Shown piece by piece: positions 12,401 through 20,204 of a DNA stretch of 64,000 nt; the first letter of the stretch is position 1, and every line of letters starts with the position of its first letter. Origin of the DNA: Lumbricus rubellus. Lineage: Eukaryota; Annelida; Clitellata; Crassiclitellata; Lumbricidae. A program made the translations under genes and the position numbers. The DNA lies in NCBI GenBank assembly GCA_945859605.1, contig OX243824.1, forward strand, positions 4,703,580 through 4,767,579, in the 5' to 3' direction. The notes under the pieces were generated by a model. That model saw only the letters and a program-made list of their open reading frames with translations, had not been told where the DNA came from and ran no database searches.

Positions 12401-15045
12401 GCCGTGCCAGTTCGTTCACTTTCCCATTACAGGAAAGTTACTTTTCCGCTAGCGTTTGAAAACCTTTCTCTTCAATCATGGGTTGTGTCTGGTCAGGATT
12501 GCTGATTTGCCTCTGAGGAGTTTCTCTTGAAATGGCGCTGTATGAAAATTCGCTGTTACGATTAGGGGTCATTGCATAATTACGTAACGCCGAAAATGGC
12601 CGTTTTCGACCCACCCACCCACCCTGTAACGCTTCGTAACGTTTGCTTTGACCCACCCACCCACCCTCCCCTGCGTTACGTAACGATTGTTACGAAAAAT
12701 CAGTTGAGATTTAGGTCTATTATTGGTTTATGTGAGCACGTAATTATAGTTCATATTTTCATAGTGAATTTGATATAGCCTATAGTAGACTGTGAATTTT
12801 AGGATAGTTAATTGGCAGTAGGCTAGGCCTAGTAGCCTGGCCTACAATATACGGAATGTTTTATTTATATGAATGACAGTCATGTTTGAAATGCATAAAG
12901 TTATTTTACACACTGGTGAAAAGCATCATGTACTATAACTTACTCGTTAATAATTAATCAAGATTAAGATTAACTAATTATTTTCTTATTCTGAGCACTT
13001 CGATAATAATTACTACTTATTTAATAGTCCTAACAGAAATAGATCTACTGCTTAGTTTCGTTGAGCACAATTTTAAATGTTTATATTTGTTTCCACTAAG
13101 TAGGCCTAAAATGATAAAATATTTGTCAAAGTGGTTCCTCGATGTTAGGAATTCAAGGAGAATTAGGTCTACCAGGTTGTTCCGTTGGTAAAACTATCAC
13201 AGATCCAAACAATTCGAACAGTGGTTTCCGGTTTGCTCAAACGGGAGAACTATGATCTGGCAAAAGACTGGCATGTAACTGGTGTCTACTGCTTGATCTT
13301 ATACATTCAGATAAATACAATGTAGACCTACTTCGGTTAAGTTTTAAATCAATGTCAGGAAGTTTAAACTTCGATCACATCATGTCTGAAGTGTCCTTCA
13401 ATGGTAATTTAAAATTTATTTAAAAAAATTCAAGGCGTTACGTAACACTCAGCTTTCCCCACCTACCCACCCCCGTAACGTCTCGTAACGTTTTCAATGA
13501 CCCCACCCACCCACCCTCGAGCGTTACGTAATTATGCAATGACCCCTTATGATTCATACAGATAACATTAAATAATTATAATACACATTGTTCCGATCTT
13601 CTTTCCAGACGGTAAAGACGACGACGATTCCACGGACAAACTGGAGAACACTTCGGGCATGACGTCCACGTCCCACACCAGCGACCACTCCAAGACCCAC
13701 CCGAGCAACATCGCCGAAAGCTCGGAGGAAAACCCCAACGAAAACCTCTACGACGACGTCACCAACCACAAAACCGACGACCTCTCCACCGAACTCATCC
13801 AGAATTCCTCCGAGGATCAACCGGCCCCAGGTCTACCGCTCACGTTCGCGGACGACAGCACCGTCAACTCGTTCCGCATGCTCTCGTCGACATCCTCGAA
13901 GCATTTGATTCGGTTTGGTTTACTCGAGGAGGACAATCACTCGTGCAACGCGCTCACCGAGCCGATAATGCGCATTGCGAGTCACGACGTCATCGCCCCG
14001 AGTTGCAAGTCCATCGAACGCAATGCGTGCTCCGGATCGCAAGTCCTGAGTCCGGGCGCGATTGCGGACCGGCCTTTCGCTGCCGTCTCCGCGAACAATG
14101 TGATGTCGACGGATTCGATGGAGGAGATGGCGGCGTATTCGTGCGCGTGGACGAACGTTAGCGAGCCGAGCGAGTCGTCGGAGGTCGAGGACGAAAGGAC
14201 GATTAATGAGGACGAAATCATTTACGTGAGTACAGAGTTTGTTTTTGTTTGCTTGTTTGTTTGTCTGTTTGTATGTGCACTTGTTATAGCGCCCCTTCAA
14301 GCTCTCTCTACTCAGAGGCGCTCCCGAATGCAAAGCGGACGCTGCATCGGAGTTTCACTTTCATTTACGTGAGTACAGAGGGTTGATGCTGTACGTTTTC
14401 ATGCGACTTGCTTTGTTTTAACGCGAGTTCACGTTAGAAGCCTTCACCTACTAGACATTAGACACTGCCTACTACTCTCCATTTGACTTAATAATAATAA
14501 TAATTTTTTTCTTTATTGTAACGCCTGCAAACGCACTGCGCTTTACATTGTTTGTATGTATGTGCACTTGTAATAGCGCCCCTTCAAGCTCTCTTTCTAC
14601 TCAGAGGCGCTCCCGAATGCAGAGCAGACACTGCATCAGAGTTTCACGCCAAAGCGCTGAGCAATAATTATTGTGAGTGAAGGACTTGCCCAAGGTCCTT
14701 ACGCGGCGAGGTGGATTCGAACCTCGATCCTTCCGATTCCAAGGCAACGACTACACCACCACGCCCCACATTATTATAATCGTAATCACGAGAGCGTAAC
14801 TTATGTACAGTTTGTTTGTTTCTCATTCATAGCAACATCGAGACCTCGAGTCTCGAATCGCGAAACTGATCGCGACCGAGTCGAAGAAAAAGTCGTCATC
14901 ATCGTCGACGTCGGGTCAACGTCGCTCGCGACACAAGTCGAGCGCTCGACGCAAGCACCACTCGACGAGCGTCCGACACAGTCGCGACGACGACGAAGAG
15001 TCCGTCATGGACGACGAGGAGCTGCACTGTCTGCTCGGTGTATAA
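343..15045 (+). CDS. PSIP1: LEDGF/HDGF-related PWWP and IBD chromatin protein, 5' incomplete
   Basis: Fifteen exons join in constant phase: 343-416, 1022-1157, 1794-2063, 3258-3293, 3953-4127, 4601-4655, 5323-5431, 5980-7430, 8179-8243, 8666-8721, 9156-9257, 10577-10693, 11118-11748, 13609-14225, 14833-15045. The sum is 4107 nt, or 1368 residues and TAA. The first two exons give the C-terminal two thirds of a PWWP domain ([22 protein letters not shown]). Exons 10-12 give the integrase-binding domain (residues about 791-882 from window start). In known relatives PWWP binds methylated H3K36 nucleosomes and the IBD docks IBD-binding-motif partners in the nucleus. The starting exon with the Met and the GYPxWPA motif must lie upstream of base 1. 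Human LEDGF p75 is about 530 residues, so this protein is far longer, through a 1451-nt exon and a repeat exon. PSIP1 versus HDGFL2 orthology cannot be separated; a single invertebrate ancestor of both is likely. Confidence 0.9.
603..820. repeat. GGAT/TGGA tetranucleotide repeat
   Basis: Degenerate TGGA repeats in the intron between the two PWWP exons. ORFs here on either strand are repeat translations. Confidence 0.85.
1022..1157 (+). CDS. PSIP1: PWWP exon B of PSIP1-like gene
   Basis: It encodes [20 protein letters not shown] and then [14 protein letters not shown], the conserved end of the HDGF-type PWWP domain. The acceptor ctag and donor GTAAGT are clear, and it exits in phase 0. Confidence 0.94.
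1187..1345. repeat. Minisatellite, GGTAGACAGGTAAACT-like unit
   Basis: Short imperfect tandem copies of about 14-16 bp in an intron of the PSIP1-like gene. Confidence 0.8.
1794..2063 (+). CDS. PSIP1: Linker exon, Val/Gln/Glu-rich, PSIP1-like gene
   Basis: Ninety codons in phase 0 at both ends. The product is acidic, with degenerate repeats of the form VQ-D/E-VQ-GAS, as expected of a disordered linker after PWWP. The acceptor follows a long T tract; the donor GTTTGT is weak. Confidence 0.8.
2240..2870 (-). mobile_element. Non-LTR retrotransposon 3' fragment (RT C-terminus)
   Basis: The minus-strand ORF 2833-2258 carries [52 protein letters not shown] and [17 protein letters not shown]. This is the C-terminal part of a widespread LINE endonuclease-reverse transcriptase. 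The catalytic RT core is missing, so the copy is 5' truncated. It lies antisense in a PSIP1-like intron. Confidence 0.88.
2880..3077 (-). repeat. tRNA-headed SINE, copy 1
   Basis: On the minus strand it starts GGGGCGCAGTGGTGTAGTG and carries a B-box-like GGTTCGAACCCACC, then the body shared with other copies (AATTGCTCAGCGCTTC, reversed here). It is a divergent member. Confidence 0.75.
3258..3293 (+). CDS. PSIP1: 36-nt basic microexon, PSIP1-like gene
   Basis: It reads [12 protein letters not shown] between acceptor tgagcag and donor GTAAAT. Length is a multiple of three and both ends are phase 0, so the reading frame holds whether it is used or skipped. Evidence is only splice sites and phase. 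Confidence 0.55.
3300..3415. repeat. GAT/ATCATG trinucleotide-type repeat
   Basis: An intronic microsatellite of GATGAT and ATCATG motifs immediately after the 36-nt microexon. Confidence 0.85.
3735..3885 (+). repeat. Interspersed repeat, family with TTATATGGCGC head
   Basis: The segment TTTATATGGCGCAGTAAC to AAAGAGTCCACTGAG recurs at 31598-31745 and, diverged, at 59990-60070, each time after an ATT/AAT-type repeat. It resembles the 3' part of a LINE or SINE. Confidence 0.7.
3953..4127 (+). CDS. PSIP1: Basic then acidic linker exon, PSIP1-like gene
   Basis: It encodes [20 protein letters not shown] followed by an Asp-rich stretch, a nuclear-localisation-like patch followed by an acidic patch. 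It enters in phase 0 and leaves in phase 1 at donor GTGTGT. Confidence 0.8.
4203..4345 (-). repeat. LINE 3' end, GCGCTATA-type with ATTC tail
   Basis: A minus-strand copy: the CATTCATT tail comes first, then TATATAGCACCTC and AGAGGTGCTCTAG. It is related to copies at 7485, 18650, 33112, 33500, 45475 and 55060. Confidence 0.65.
4601..4655 (+). CDS. PSIP1: 55-nt linker exon, PSIP1-like gene
   Basis: It is too short for a simple ORF search. It was found because it is the only segment that converts the phase-1 end at 4127 into the phase-2 entry needed at 5323. It reads [18 protein letters not shown]. Acceptor gtcttag, donor GTAAAC. Confidence 0.75.
4900..5265 (+). mobile_element. LINE C-terminal fragment, plus strand
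   Basis: After an ATTC repeat the DNA encodes, with frameshifts, a tail like [18 protein letters not shown] and a shifted [14 protein letters not shown]-like stretch. The same segment occurs antisense at 43345-43670. It is a decayed 3' end of a LINE. Confidence 0.7.
5323..5431 (+). CDS. PSIP1: Acidic/Lys linker exon, PSIP1-like gene
   Basis: It encodes [20 protein letters not shown] and then [15 protein letters not shown]. Only the frame using phase-2 entry is open; the other two have stops. Donor GTTTGT, exit in phase 0. Confidence 0.85.
5980..7430 (+). CDS. PSIP1: Large disordered Ser/Lys/Asp exon, PSIP1-like gene
   Basis: A single open exon of 1451 nt (about 484 residues) of low complexity: basic clusters such as [17 protein letters not shown], acidic linkers, and an Arg/Ser/Asp-rich second half. 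It is CpG-rich compared with the flanking introns. No folded domain is recognised. It lies where LEDGF proteins have their charged regions between PWWP and IBD. Acceptor tctttcag, donor GTAAGT, exit in phase 2. A long antisense ORF here is a shadow of its codon bias. Confidence 0.87.
7485..7575 (+). repeat. LINE 3' end, GCGCTATA-type
   Basis: It reads TTGGAGCGTCTCTGAGTAGC then CCTATATACATT and a GAATGA tail. A short family tail in the intron after the large exon. Confidence 0.65.
8179..8243 (+). CDS. PSIP1: Lys-rich exon before the IBD, PSIP1-like gene
   Basis: It reads [20 protein letters not shown], entering in phase 2 and leaving in phase 1. Acceptor tttttgcag, donor GTAATT. Confidence 0.85.
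8389..8607 (+). repeat. tRNA-headed SINE, plus-strand copy
   Basis: The full unit in sense: GCGGTGGTATAGTGGTGGCG (A-box-like), GAGGTTCGAATCCACC (B-box), GCTCAGCGCTTCGGCGTGAA, and an end GCGCTATAACAAGTGCACAT. It is the only plus-strand copy of ten. It is not a working tRNA: no complete cloverleaf was seen. Confidence 0.85.
8666..8721 (+). CDS. PSIP1: IBD helix 1 exon, PSIP1-like gene
   Basis: It encodes [19 protein letters not shown], which aligns with the first helix of the LEDGF integrase-binding domain. At the places of human Ile365-Asp366 the residues are Leu-Ala. Acceptor tttgcag, donor GTGAGT, exit phase 0. Confidence 0.92.
9156..9257 (+). CDS. PSIP1: IBD helices 2-3 exon, PSIP1-like gene
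   Basis: It encodes [20 protein letters not shown] and continues to IIATLKK, matching the human stretch around DVNRCIEALDEL and ITTLKK. It is 102 nt, phase 0 at both ends. Confidence 0.94.
9402..10292. mobile_element. Inverted-repeat DNA element, TATA flanks
   Basis: The ends TGTGACCCGTTTTCAC and (reverse complement) TGTGATCAGTCTTTTC continue to a shared GTCGGAA-GTACC, giving about 38-bp imperfect terminal repeats. TATA flanks both sides (9398-9401, 10293-10296), a possible TA or TATA target duplication. There is no coding capacity. It sits between the two main IBD exons. Confidence 0.75.
10577..10693 (+). CDS. PSIP1: IBD helices 4-5 exon, PSIP1-like gene
   Basis: It encodes [20 protein letters not shown] and [11 protein letters not shown], matching the end of the LEDGF IBD. 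Human Phe406 and Val408 correspond to Tyr and Ala. Acceptor gttgttag, donor GTATGT. Confidence 0.94.
10808..11043 (-). repeat. tRNA-headed SINE, antisense copy
   Basis: A full-length minus-strand copy with a TTTG tail at 10808-10835, body, B-box complement and CACCACGCCCCACA end. It lies in the intron before the EPVKDD exon. Confidence 0.85.
11118..11748 (+). CDS. PSIP1: EPVKDD coding-minisatellite exon, PSIP1-like gene
   Basis: After [20 protein letters not shown] the exon encodes about 18 imperfect copies of a ten-residue unit of the form [10 protein letters not shown], built from a 30-nt DNA repeat. The protein is highly acidic and probably disordered. Acceptor gtttcag, donor GTGAGT, exit phase 1. 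It follows the IBD directly, where LEDGF relatives have a variable tail. Confidence 0.88.
11160..11740 (+). repeat. Coding 30-bp minisatellite
   Basis: Tandem 30-nt copies starting GAGCCAGTCAAAGATGAT, all in frame inside the exon 11118-11748. The middle copies are the most alike. Confidence 0.88.
12085..12330 (+). repeat. LINE C-terminal remnant
   Basis: One frame reads [20 protein letters not shown], like the WN-LP-LR signature at the end of many LINE ORF2 proteins. Stops interrupt the rest. Confidence 0.5.
12564..13546. mobile_element. hAT-like non-autonomous element, GGGGTCATTGCATAATTACG
   Basis: Long terminal inverted repeats: GGGGTCATTGCATAATTACG and the matching right end GCGTTACGTAATTATGCAAT. 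The subterminal parts are rich in GTAACG and CACCCACC motifs. Flanks TTACGATT (12556-12563) and TTATGATT (13547-13554) match 7 of 8, as expected of an 8-bp hAT target duplication. No transposase ORF. Confidence 0.82.
13609..14225 (+). CDS. PSIP1: C-terminal Ser/Thr/Asp exon, PSIP1-like gene
   Basis: An open exon of 617 nt in continuous phase with its neighbours, starting [20 protein letters not shown]. No domain recognised. It begins 62 bases after the end of a hAT-like element. Donor GTGAGT, exit phase 0. Confidence 0.85.
14240..14358 (-). repeat. tRNA-headed SINE, truncated antisense copy
   Basis: It holds the TTTG-rich tail, GTGCACTTGTTATAGCGCC and the body to CGGAGTTTCAC. The tRNA-like head is missing. 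It starts 15 bases after the end of a coding exon. Confidence 0.8.
14548..14772 (-). repeat. tRNA-headed SINE, antisense copy
   Basis: A near full-length copy with both the GTGCACTTG tail side and the CACCACGCCCCACA head side. It lies 60 bases before the last coding exon. Confidence 0.85.
14833..15045 (+). CDS. PSIP1: Last coding exon, PSIP1-like gene
   Basis: Seventy codons and TAA: a short helix-like start ([20 protein letters not shown]), a basic Ser/Arg/His stretch, and an acidic end [19 protein letters not shown]. Acceptor cattcatag after a T-rich tract. Confidence 0.88.
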   Translation, partial: QHRDLESRIAKLIATESKKKSSSSSTSGQRRSRHKSSARRKHHSTSVRHSRDDDEESVMDDEELHCLLGV

Positions 15046-15066
15046 ATGCTCGTCCGTGCTCGTAGG

Positions 15067-15345
15067 GTCGTGCTCACTCGACGGACGGGGGAGACTGAGG
15101 CGAGATGGGAGGAACGGGGGAGACTGGGGCGAGATGGGACGGCTGCTTGTCATGGTGGTCTCGCTCACTCAACGGACGGGGGAGAGTGGGGCGAGATGGG
15201 ATAGCTGCTGTGCATGGCGGTCTCGCTCAACGGACGGGGGAGAGTGGGGCGAGATGGGACAGCTGCTGTGCATGGCGGTCTCGCTCACTCAACGGACGGG
15301 GGAGACTGGGGCGAGATGGGACGACTGCTGTTGCGTGCCGCATGG
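15067..15345. repeat. GC-rich tandem repeat, ~60-bp unit
   Basis: About 4-5 copies with the core ACGGGGGAGACTGGGGCGAG and CTGCTGTGCATGGCGGTCTC. It starts 22 bases after the stop codon of the PSIP1-like gene and is open in two frames, which makes false ORFs. Confidence 0.88.
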
Positions 15346-16984
15346 ACTGATGACTGGAATTGGAAATTTGTATAGTTCCCCCTCTGCCTAGTCAGAGATG
15401 AGGCTGCTGCTGTTGTCATCGATTATAGGCTAATGATGTTGTTGTTGTTGTGGATGAAAAGGTTGTTGCTAAGCAAAGAACTGGAATGGGGCCTCACCGA
15501 CAGGCCCCATCACACGTGTAGAACCCGACTCAATCCAGAGTTAACACCATGTTCAGCTTTCCGGACTGTTTTGTGGATGGCTGAAGAGTTTTGAAAGCTG
15601 ATGGATTATTCTGCGGATGATCACAAGCTATCCTGAAGTGTGTTGCAAAGTTGGCACATCCAGGTGGAACCTGATACTTTTCTTGTGAAGACAGGATGCT
15701 GGTTTTCCGTGGATTGTTCTGCTGTTAAACGAAGATTTTTCCGCAGAGTGCCAAACTTGGAATGCGGGAAAAAACGCTTCCATAAATAGGCAGTTCGGTT
15801 GTGTTCCTATTGTGAGCAGGGCTTTCGTGAAAGACTTTAAACGATAGCGAGCGTTTTCTTACTGTGTGGTACGGCGACTGCATTACGAGTTATGTTTCCT
15901 GTATGGGAATTCTCTGGGGCGGGGGAGGGGTGGAGTTGGGAAATGATGGGTGGGAACAGAATGCTGCTTGCTGATTTGTGTACTTTAACTGAATGTTTTG
16001 TTAACCACCCAAGAGACGACATCTTTTGAATGTCTTTCTTGACTTATTGAAACTTAACACAGCAGCTACTTTGCTTTTTCTGTTTGTTCTTCTCTCTGGC
16101 CTCTGAAATTTTGGGTCTCCATTTAATACCTCTGACTCGACACAATCCTCATAAATAAGTTTGTGCCCTACGCCCAGCTTTTAAGGGGCACTCTAGAATT
16201 TTAGAGCTTGCGACTGCTATTCGTGTACTCGTGCTGTTATAGATGTTTAAAAATCGAGTTCACTGTACCACCGGAAATGACTGTTTAGACTAAAGGGTCT
16301 CGAGAGTCACAAAAAATTATGTTTCCCTGGTTAATGTTTGTACGTTATTTTTAAAGGCTTTTTGCTTCTTTCTACGCCTCAATGGTATGTTGCTAGTTGC
16401 TACAAAACTGATACTAAGACGTAACTCGTGTGTCGGTGATGCTGGTTGTGTTAGCGAATAGACAGATTATAAGGTTACTGAATCTCTTCGTGTAAGTGGG
16501 TTTCATTGTGTTATTGTTCAAATGCAGTTGTTTCGTGTAAAAAAATTAAATTACAGATTGTTTAAAACCTGCGTTGATCGTTTTTTAGTCTTCCTTCCTT
16601 CCCGTAAGTTTTTGGTGTGGGATATCTTGGTTATAAATTCCTGCTTCCTTTGTATTCGTGATTCTGTTTTGTGTCTTAATCAAATTCGATTTCAGGTTGG
16701 TTAAGGTTTCCTGTTTTGTTTTGTAGTTGGTTAGTTAAGCAATACAGTGCAACTGGAATCTGGTTATTAATGCCCTTCGATGCCTTCGTACGAAGCGCAG
16801 AAATCCGCAGATACTTAATATTGCTAAACAGAATTGTCATGGTTAAATTTTTAGCAAGAGCTTGAAAATGAAATGCACAAAACTAAGACCATGGGCATTT
16901 TTTGCCATAGAGGTTTGTAAATGTAAATTATTTTATCAGTTCAAATTTGTGAATCATTGTATCATTATTGCTTCAGTAATTTGT

Positions 16985-17047
16985 CCCTTTAATGCCGAGA
17001 TGGTAGTAAATGGTATGAGAAATCCTATACCCTCCGGCATTAAAGGG
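16985..17047. repeat. 63-bp palindromic micro-element, copy 1
   Basis: The ends CCCTTTAATGCCG and CGGCATTAAAGGG are perfect inverses. A second copy, nearly identical inside, is at 60603-60664. Confidence 0.8.
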
Positions 17048-18069
17048 TTAAACCAGAAAGTAGTACTTTCTCCAGCACCTCTTGCCTCGATGTGCTGGCG
17101 CCCATGCTCAGAAGTGCAGTTAATTCTTTGCGGTTCAAGAAAATGTGGATCAAAATACGGTAAAACCGTTGTTTGCATTACTAAATTATTTTGTGTTGTT
17201 AAGAGAAATGAAGTAGATTTGATTAAATGTTTTTCCCATATATTGAAATTGAATTGATTAAACTAATTCTTTGCTGAAATAGAAGCTGGATTTATGTCTG
17301 TGAATAGAAGCAGGATTGAAGAAAACTAATTCTTTACTCTCAACAGAAATTGGATTGATGAAGTTTTTTGACTAAATAGAAGTTGTATTGACATGAAAAA
17401 TTGTTTCATAAATAGGAGTTGAATTGATGAAAAAATATTTTGGTTAAATAGAAGTTGGATTCATGACATGAAGATTGGTAAAGTTGCTTACTTGCGGCAT
17501 TGAAGATATCAAAATTATCAGTGTAAACTATGGGATAACTCTAAAAATTTGATGACATAGAATTTTACAGGCAGACATAACAAGACATGAAATTAACCTA
17601 ACTGAAAATCATTTTGTCCAATCAACCAATTATTCTATTGTAACTGAAATTTGTGGTCATCATTCTGTTACTGTATTTATTTTTTCTGTTGTTGTTATCA
17701 TTGTTGTTTGTGCTTATGGCTTGCCATCCCCCATTGCCCCACTCAGCCCCACTTTCCCTGTTTTCCCCTCGTCAGGGTTGCAGTGTCTTGGACCATAAAG
17801 CTAAGCTGCTGGTAATGGTATGATAGTTTGTTGCAGTGTTGTTTTTCGTTGTTTTGGCAGTTAGATGTTAGAAAAGTAAGATGTTTGTTTATATGTCTGT
17901 TGAGGTTTACTTTAAGAGTGACTTAGTGCAGTTGCAGGGCAGTTTTTGTTGTTCTTGGCTCTTGTTTTGTTTTCAACTTTTCATACTGTTTTGAAGACTC
18001 TACTCGTTTTTGTATGCCCGCTAGAAATTTGGTATGATGTATAATACAGTGTTCACAATTTCATGATCT

Positions 18070-18330
18070 GTGTAATAATAATAATAATAAATAAATAATA
18101 ATAAAAATAATAATAAAAATCATAATAAAAATAATGACAATAATAAATAATTATAATAACCTCGTGGCTTTTGCGGGCTCTTTCGCTAACCCTTTGCCCG
18201 ATTTGGAAAAGGGGTAGACTAACAATAACATAGTAATAATAATAATAACTATAACAGTGATAATAATAATAACAATATAATAAATTCTAAATAGTAATAA
18301 TGATAATTAATAATAATAAATAATAACTGA
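18070..18330. repeat. AAT-type microsatellite
   Basis: Two stretches of imperfect AATAATAAT, separated by a short unique segment at 18160-18220. Confidence 0.85.
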
Positions 18331-18586
18331 ATAAGCAGATGATAAATCTACTGTCAGAAATAGGAGATCAATTATATCTACGAAAAAACTTTTACTGATT
18401 TTACTACATGTTCATGAAGGAGGATAGAATTTATCTGCCTGACTACTTTAATCTTTATCTGAAACCGATTTAACACTTTCTTGCCTATCGAATTTGACCT
18501 TAATGGCAACTGTGTTTTATTTTGTGCCTGTGATTTCGCTTTTTGTGGAGATGTGGCTTGTGGAATCTCGAGATGACTACTGTTAC

Positions 18587-18644
18587 CACAGAATAAAGAA
18601 AGCGTAGGTTTTTTAAATTTTGTATACGCTTTCTTTATTCTGTG
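18587..18644. terminator. Perfect 20-bp hairpin with AATAAA on both strands
   Basis: Arms CACAGAATAAAGAAAGCGTA (18587-18606) and its exact inverse (18625-18644) enclose an 18-base AT-rich loop. Each arm gives an AATAAA signal on one strand. It could be a polyadenylation region for the upstream gene; this is inference. Confidence 0.45.
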
Positions 18645-18649
18645 CTGTT

Positions 18650-18779
18650 ACCTAGAGTACTCTCTGACACATTCTATAAGCATTTAAAAACTGTTCTGTT
18701 TGGCCGTGCTGGAGTCGGGAGCGCCTCTGAGTAGTTTCCTTGAAGAGGCGCTATACGAATGAATGAATGAATGAATGAC
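18650..18779 (+). repeat. LINE 3' end with GAAT tail
   Basis: It reads HLKTVLFGRAGVGSASE in one frame, then GCGCCTCTGAGTAG, GCGCTATACGAAT and a GAATGAAT tail. Confidence 0.75.
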
Positions 18780-18975
18780 TACGAAGCGACAGGAACGCAG
18801 CATTATTTTCTCCAGCAGTGCATGTTTACCCACGTTGGCGTAATCCTACGTTTGGACCCAATGACCTCTTACTGCAACATTGACTACTTTGTTTTTCTAT
18901 CGTTTCAATGGAAAAGCCCATTACAAAAGTACCCAAGGCATTTGTATTATAGAATTGCAAACATGTGCATAGGTA

Positions 18976-19039
<64 letters not shown>

Positions 19040-19043
19040 TGTG
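18976..19043. repeat. GT dinucleotide microsatellite
   Basis: An almost perfect (GT)n run of about 68 bases followed by degenerate GT-rich DNA. Confidence 0.95.
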
Positions 19044-19424
19044 TGGTTTGCGTGCTCAGTTATAGCGTTTGTAGGCGTACGTGTGCTTCTTTGTACGTCT
19101 GCATGTTTGTGTCTGCGTGCGTGTGTGTGTTTGTTCGTGTGTTTGTTGATTAGTCTGGGTATCGGTGGTTGGAATTGAGGCCAGCAGCAGAGTCGTAACA
19201 TGTCTGGTTATTAATAATACGAGGCGGTTTGTATTGTGACCGTATGGACCTGTTTGCTTTTCAAGCCAAGTTGCAAGATCATTCCACTCGACTGGGCCAG
19301 TGACGTCAGAAATACCCCACCCCAGTTGATGAGCCACTCAATGAGTACAGGTAGGTGGGTATACCCTGTCGGTCTTGGGCACCGTGTGTGTTTAGCCTTT
19401 AGGCTATGCACTGTGCTAGCCGGC

Positions 19425-19500
19425 GGAACTCCATCACTTGTTGCACTCTGCCGGTGCCAGTCCCAAACCTGGATAAAAAGAGGAGGGCGACACTAATCAT
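19425..19500 (-). repeat. Interspersed repeat, GGGACTGGCAC family
   Basis: Contains GGTGCCAGTCCCAAACCTGG and GAGGAGGGCGACACTAAT. Related copies are at 30400-30480, 60780-60895 and 62605-62710. Confidence 0.7.
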
Positions 19501-19820
19501 CTTTGAACCCATAGTAATTTTAAAGTCTGTGTGTACACCTCAATTCCAAGTGGATCATTATAGTCCAACCCTTTGCAGTTATTTTTCAACAATAATTATT
19601 AGATCTATTCTCACACTGTAGCATTGTCATTGTAGCACGCCGCATAGGCCTAGCTGGAGATAATTTTACTGTGGTCGTCATTTTGTGATGCGCGAGACCA
19701 ATACCAGGCCTGTAATATACCGGATATAATAATAATAATTAACAATAATCATTACTGCAACATGTGGTTGTATTGCAGCGCGAATGTGTGCCTCTTACTC
19801 AACCGGTGAACCACATAGGC

Positions 19821-20196
19821 CAGCGGTTCCGAACCCGTGGCCCGCGGGCCAAAAGTGGCCCGCGAGGCCTCACAAACTGGCCCGCCATGGCCCCAACAAT
19901 GGCACTCGTCTCTCAAAGAATTTTTAAAAAATATATCTAAAAATTGACAATTATGGACAGGATAGGACATAATTATAATCTTTTTTTATTACAAATTATT
20001 TTATTTTGAAGTCTATATAAACATCAAACATTCTACTTGAATCAATTATAACCATTTTTATATGCTTTTAGTTTAATAAATTTAAGCATTGTGGTCTCCT
20101 TTATGCCCTAATGTCCTTTAACTAAGAAAAAGTGGCCCTCGTGTCCTCCAACTTAGAAAAAGTGGCCCTACGGTCAAAAAAGGTTGGGAATCACTG
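19821..20196. mobile_element. hAT-like MITE with perfect 8-bp target duplication
   Basis: The ends CAGCGGTTCCGAACC and (reverse complement) CAGTGATTCCCAACC are typical hAT terminal repeats. Both flanks read ACATAGGC (19813-19820 and 20197-20204). 376 bp, no ORF, with GTGGCCC motifs near both ends. Confidence 0.93.
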
Positions 20197-20204
20197 ACAT
20201 AGGC

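Larger units (their letters stand above)
15046..18586 (+). other. Probable 3' UTR or intergenic DNA after PSIP1-like gene
   Basis: No coding exon is recognised. It holds a tandem repeat (15067-15345), a 63-bp palindromic element (16985-17047) and AAT repeats (18070-18330). The polyadenylation site is not fixed; the hairpin at 18587 has AATAAA. Confidence 0.4.

Noticed and set aside
18976..19200. Cys/Val-rich and His/Thr-rich ORFs
   Set aside because: They arise from a GT microsatellite on the two strands.
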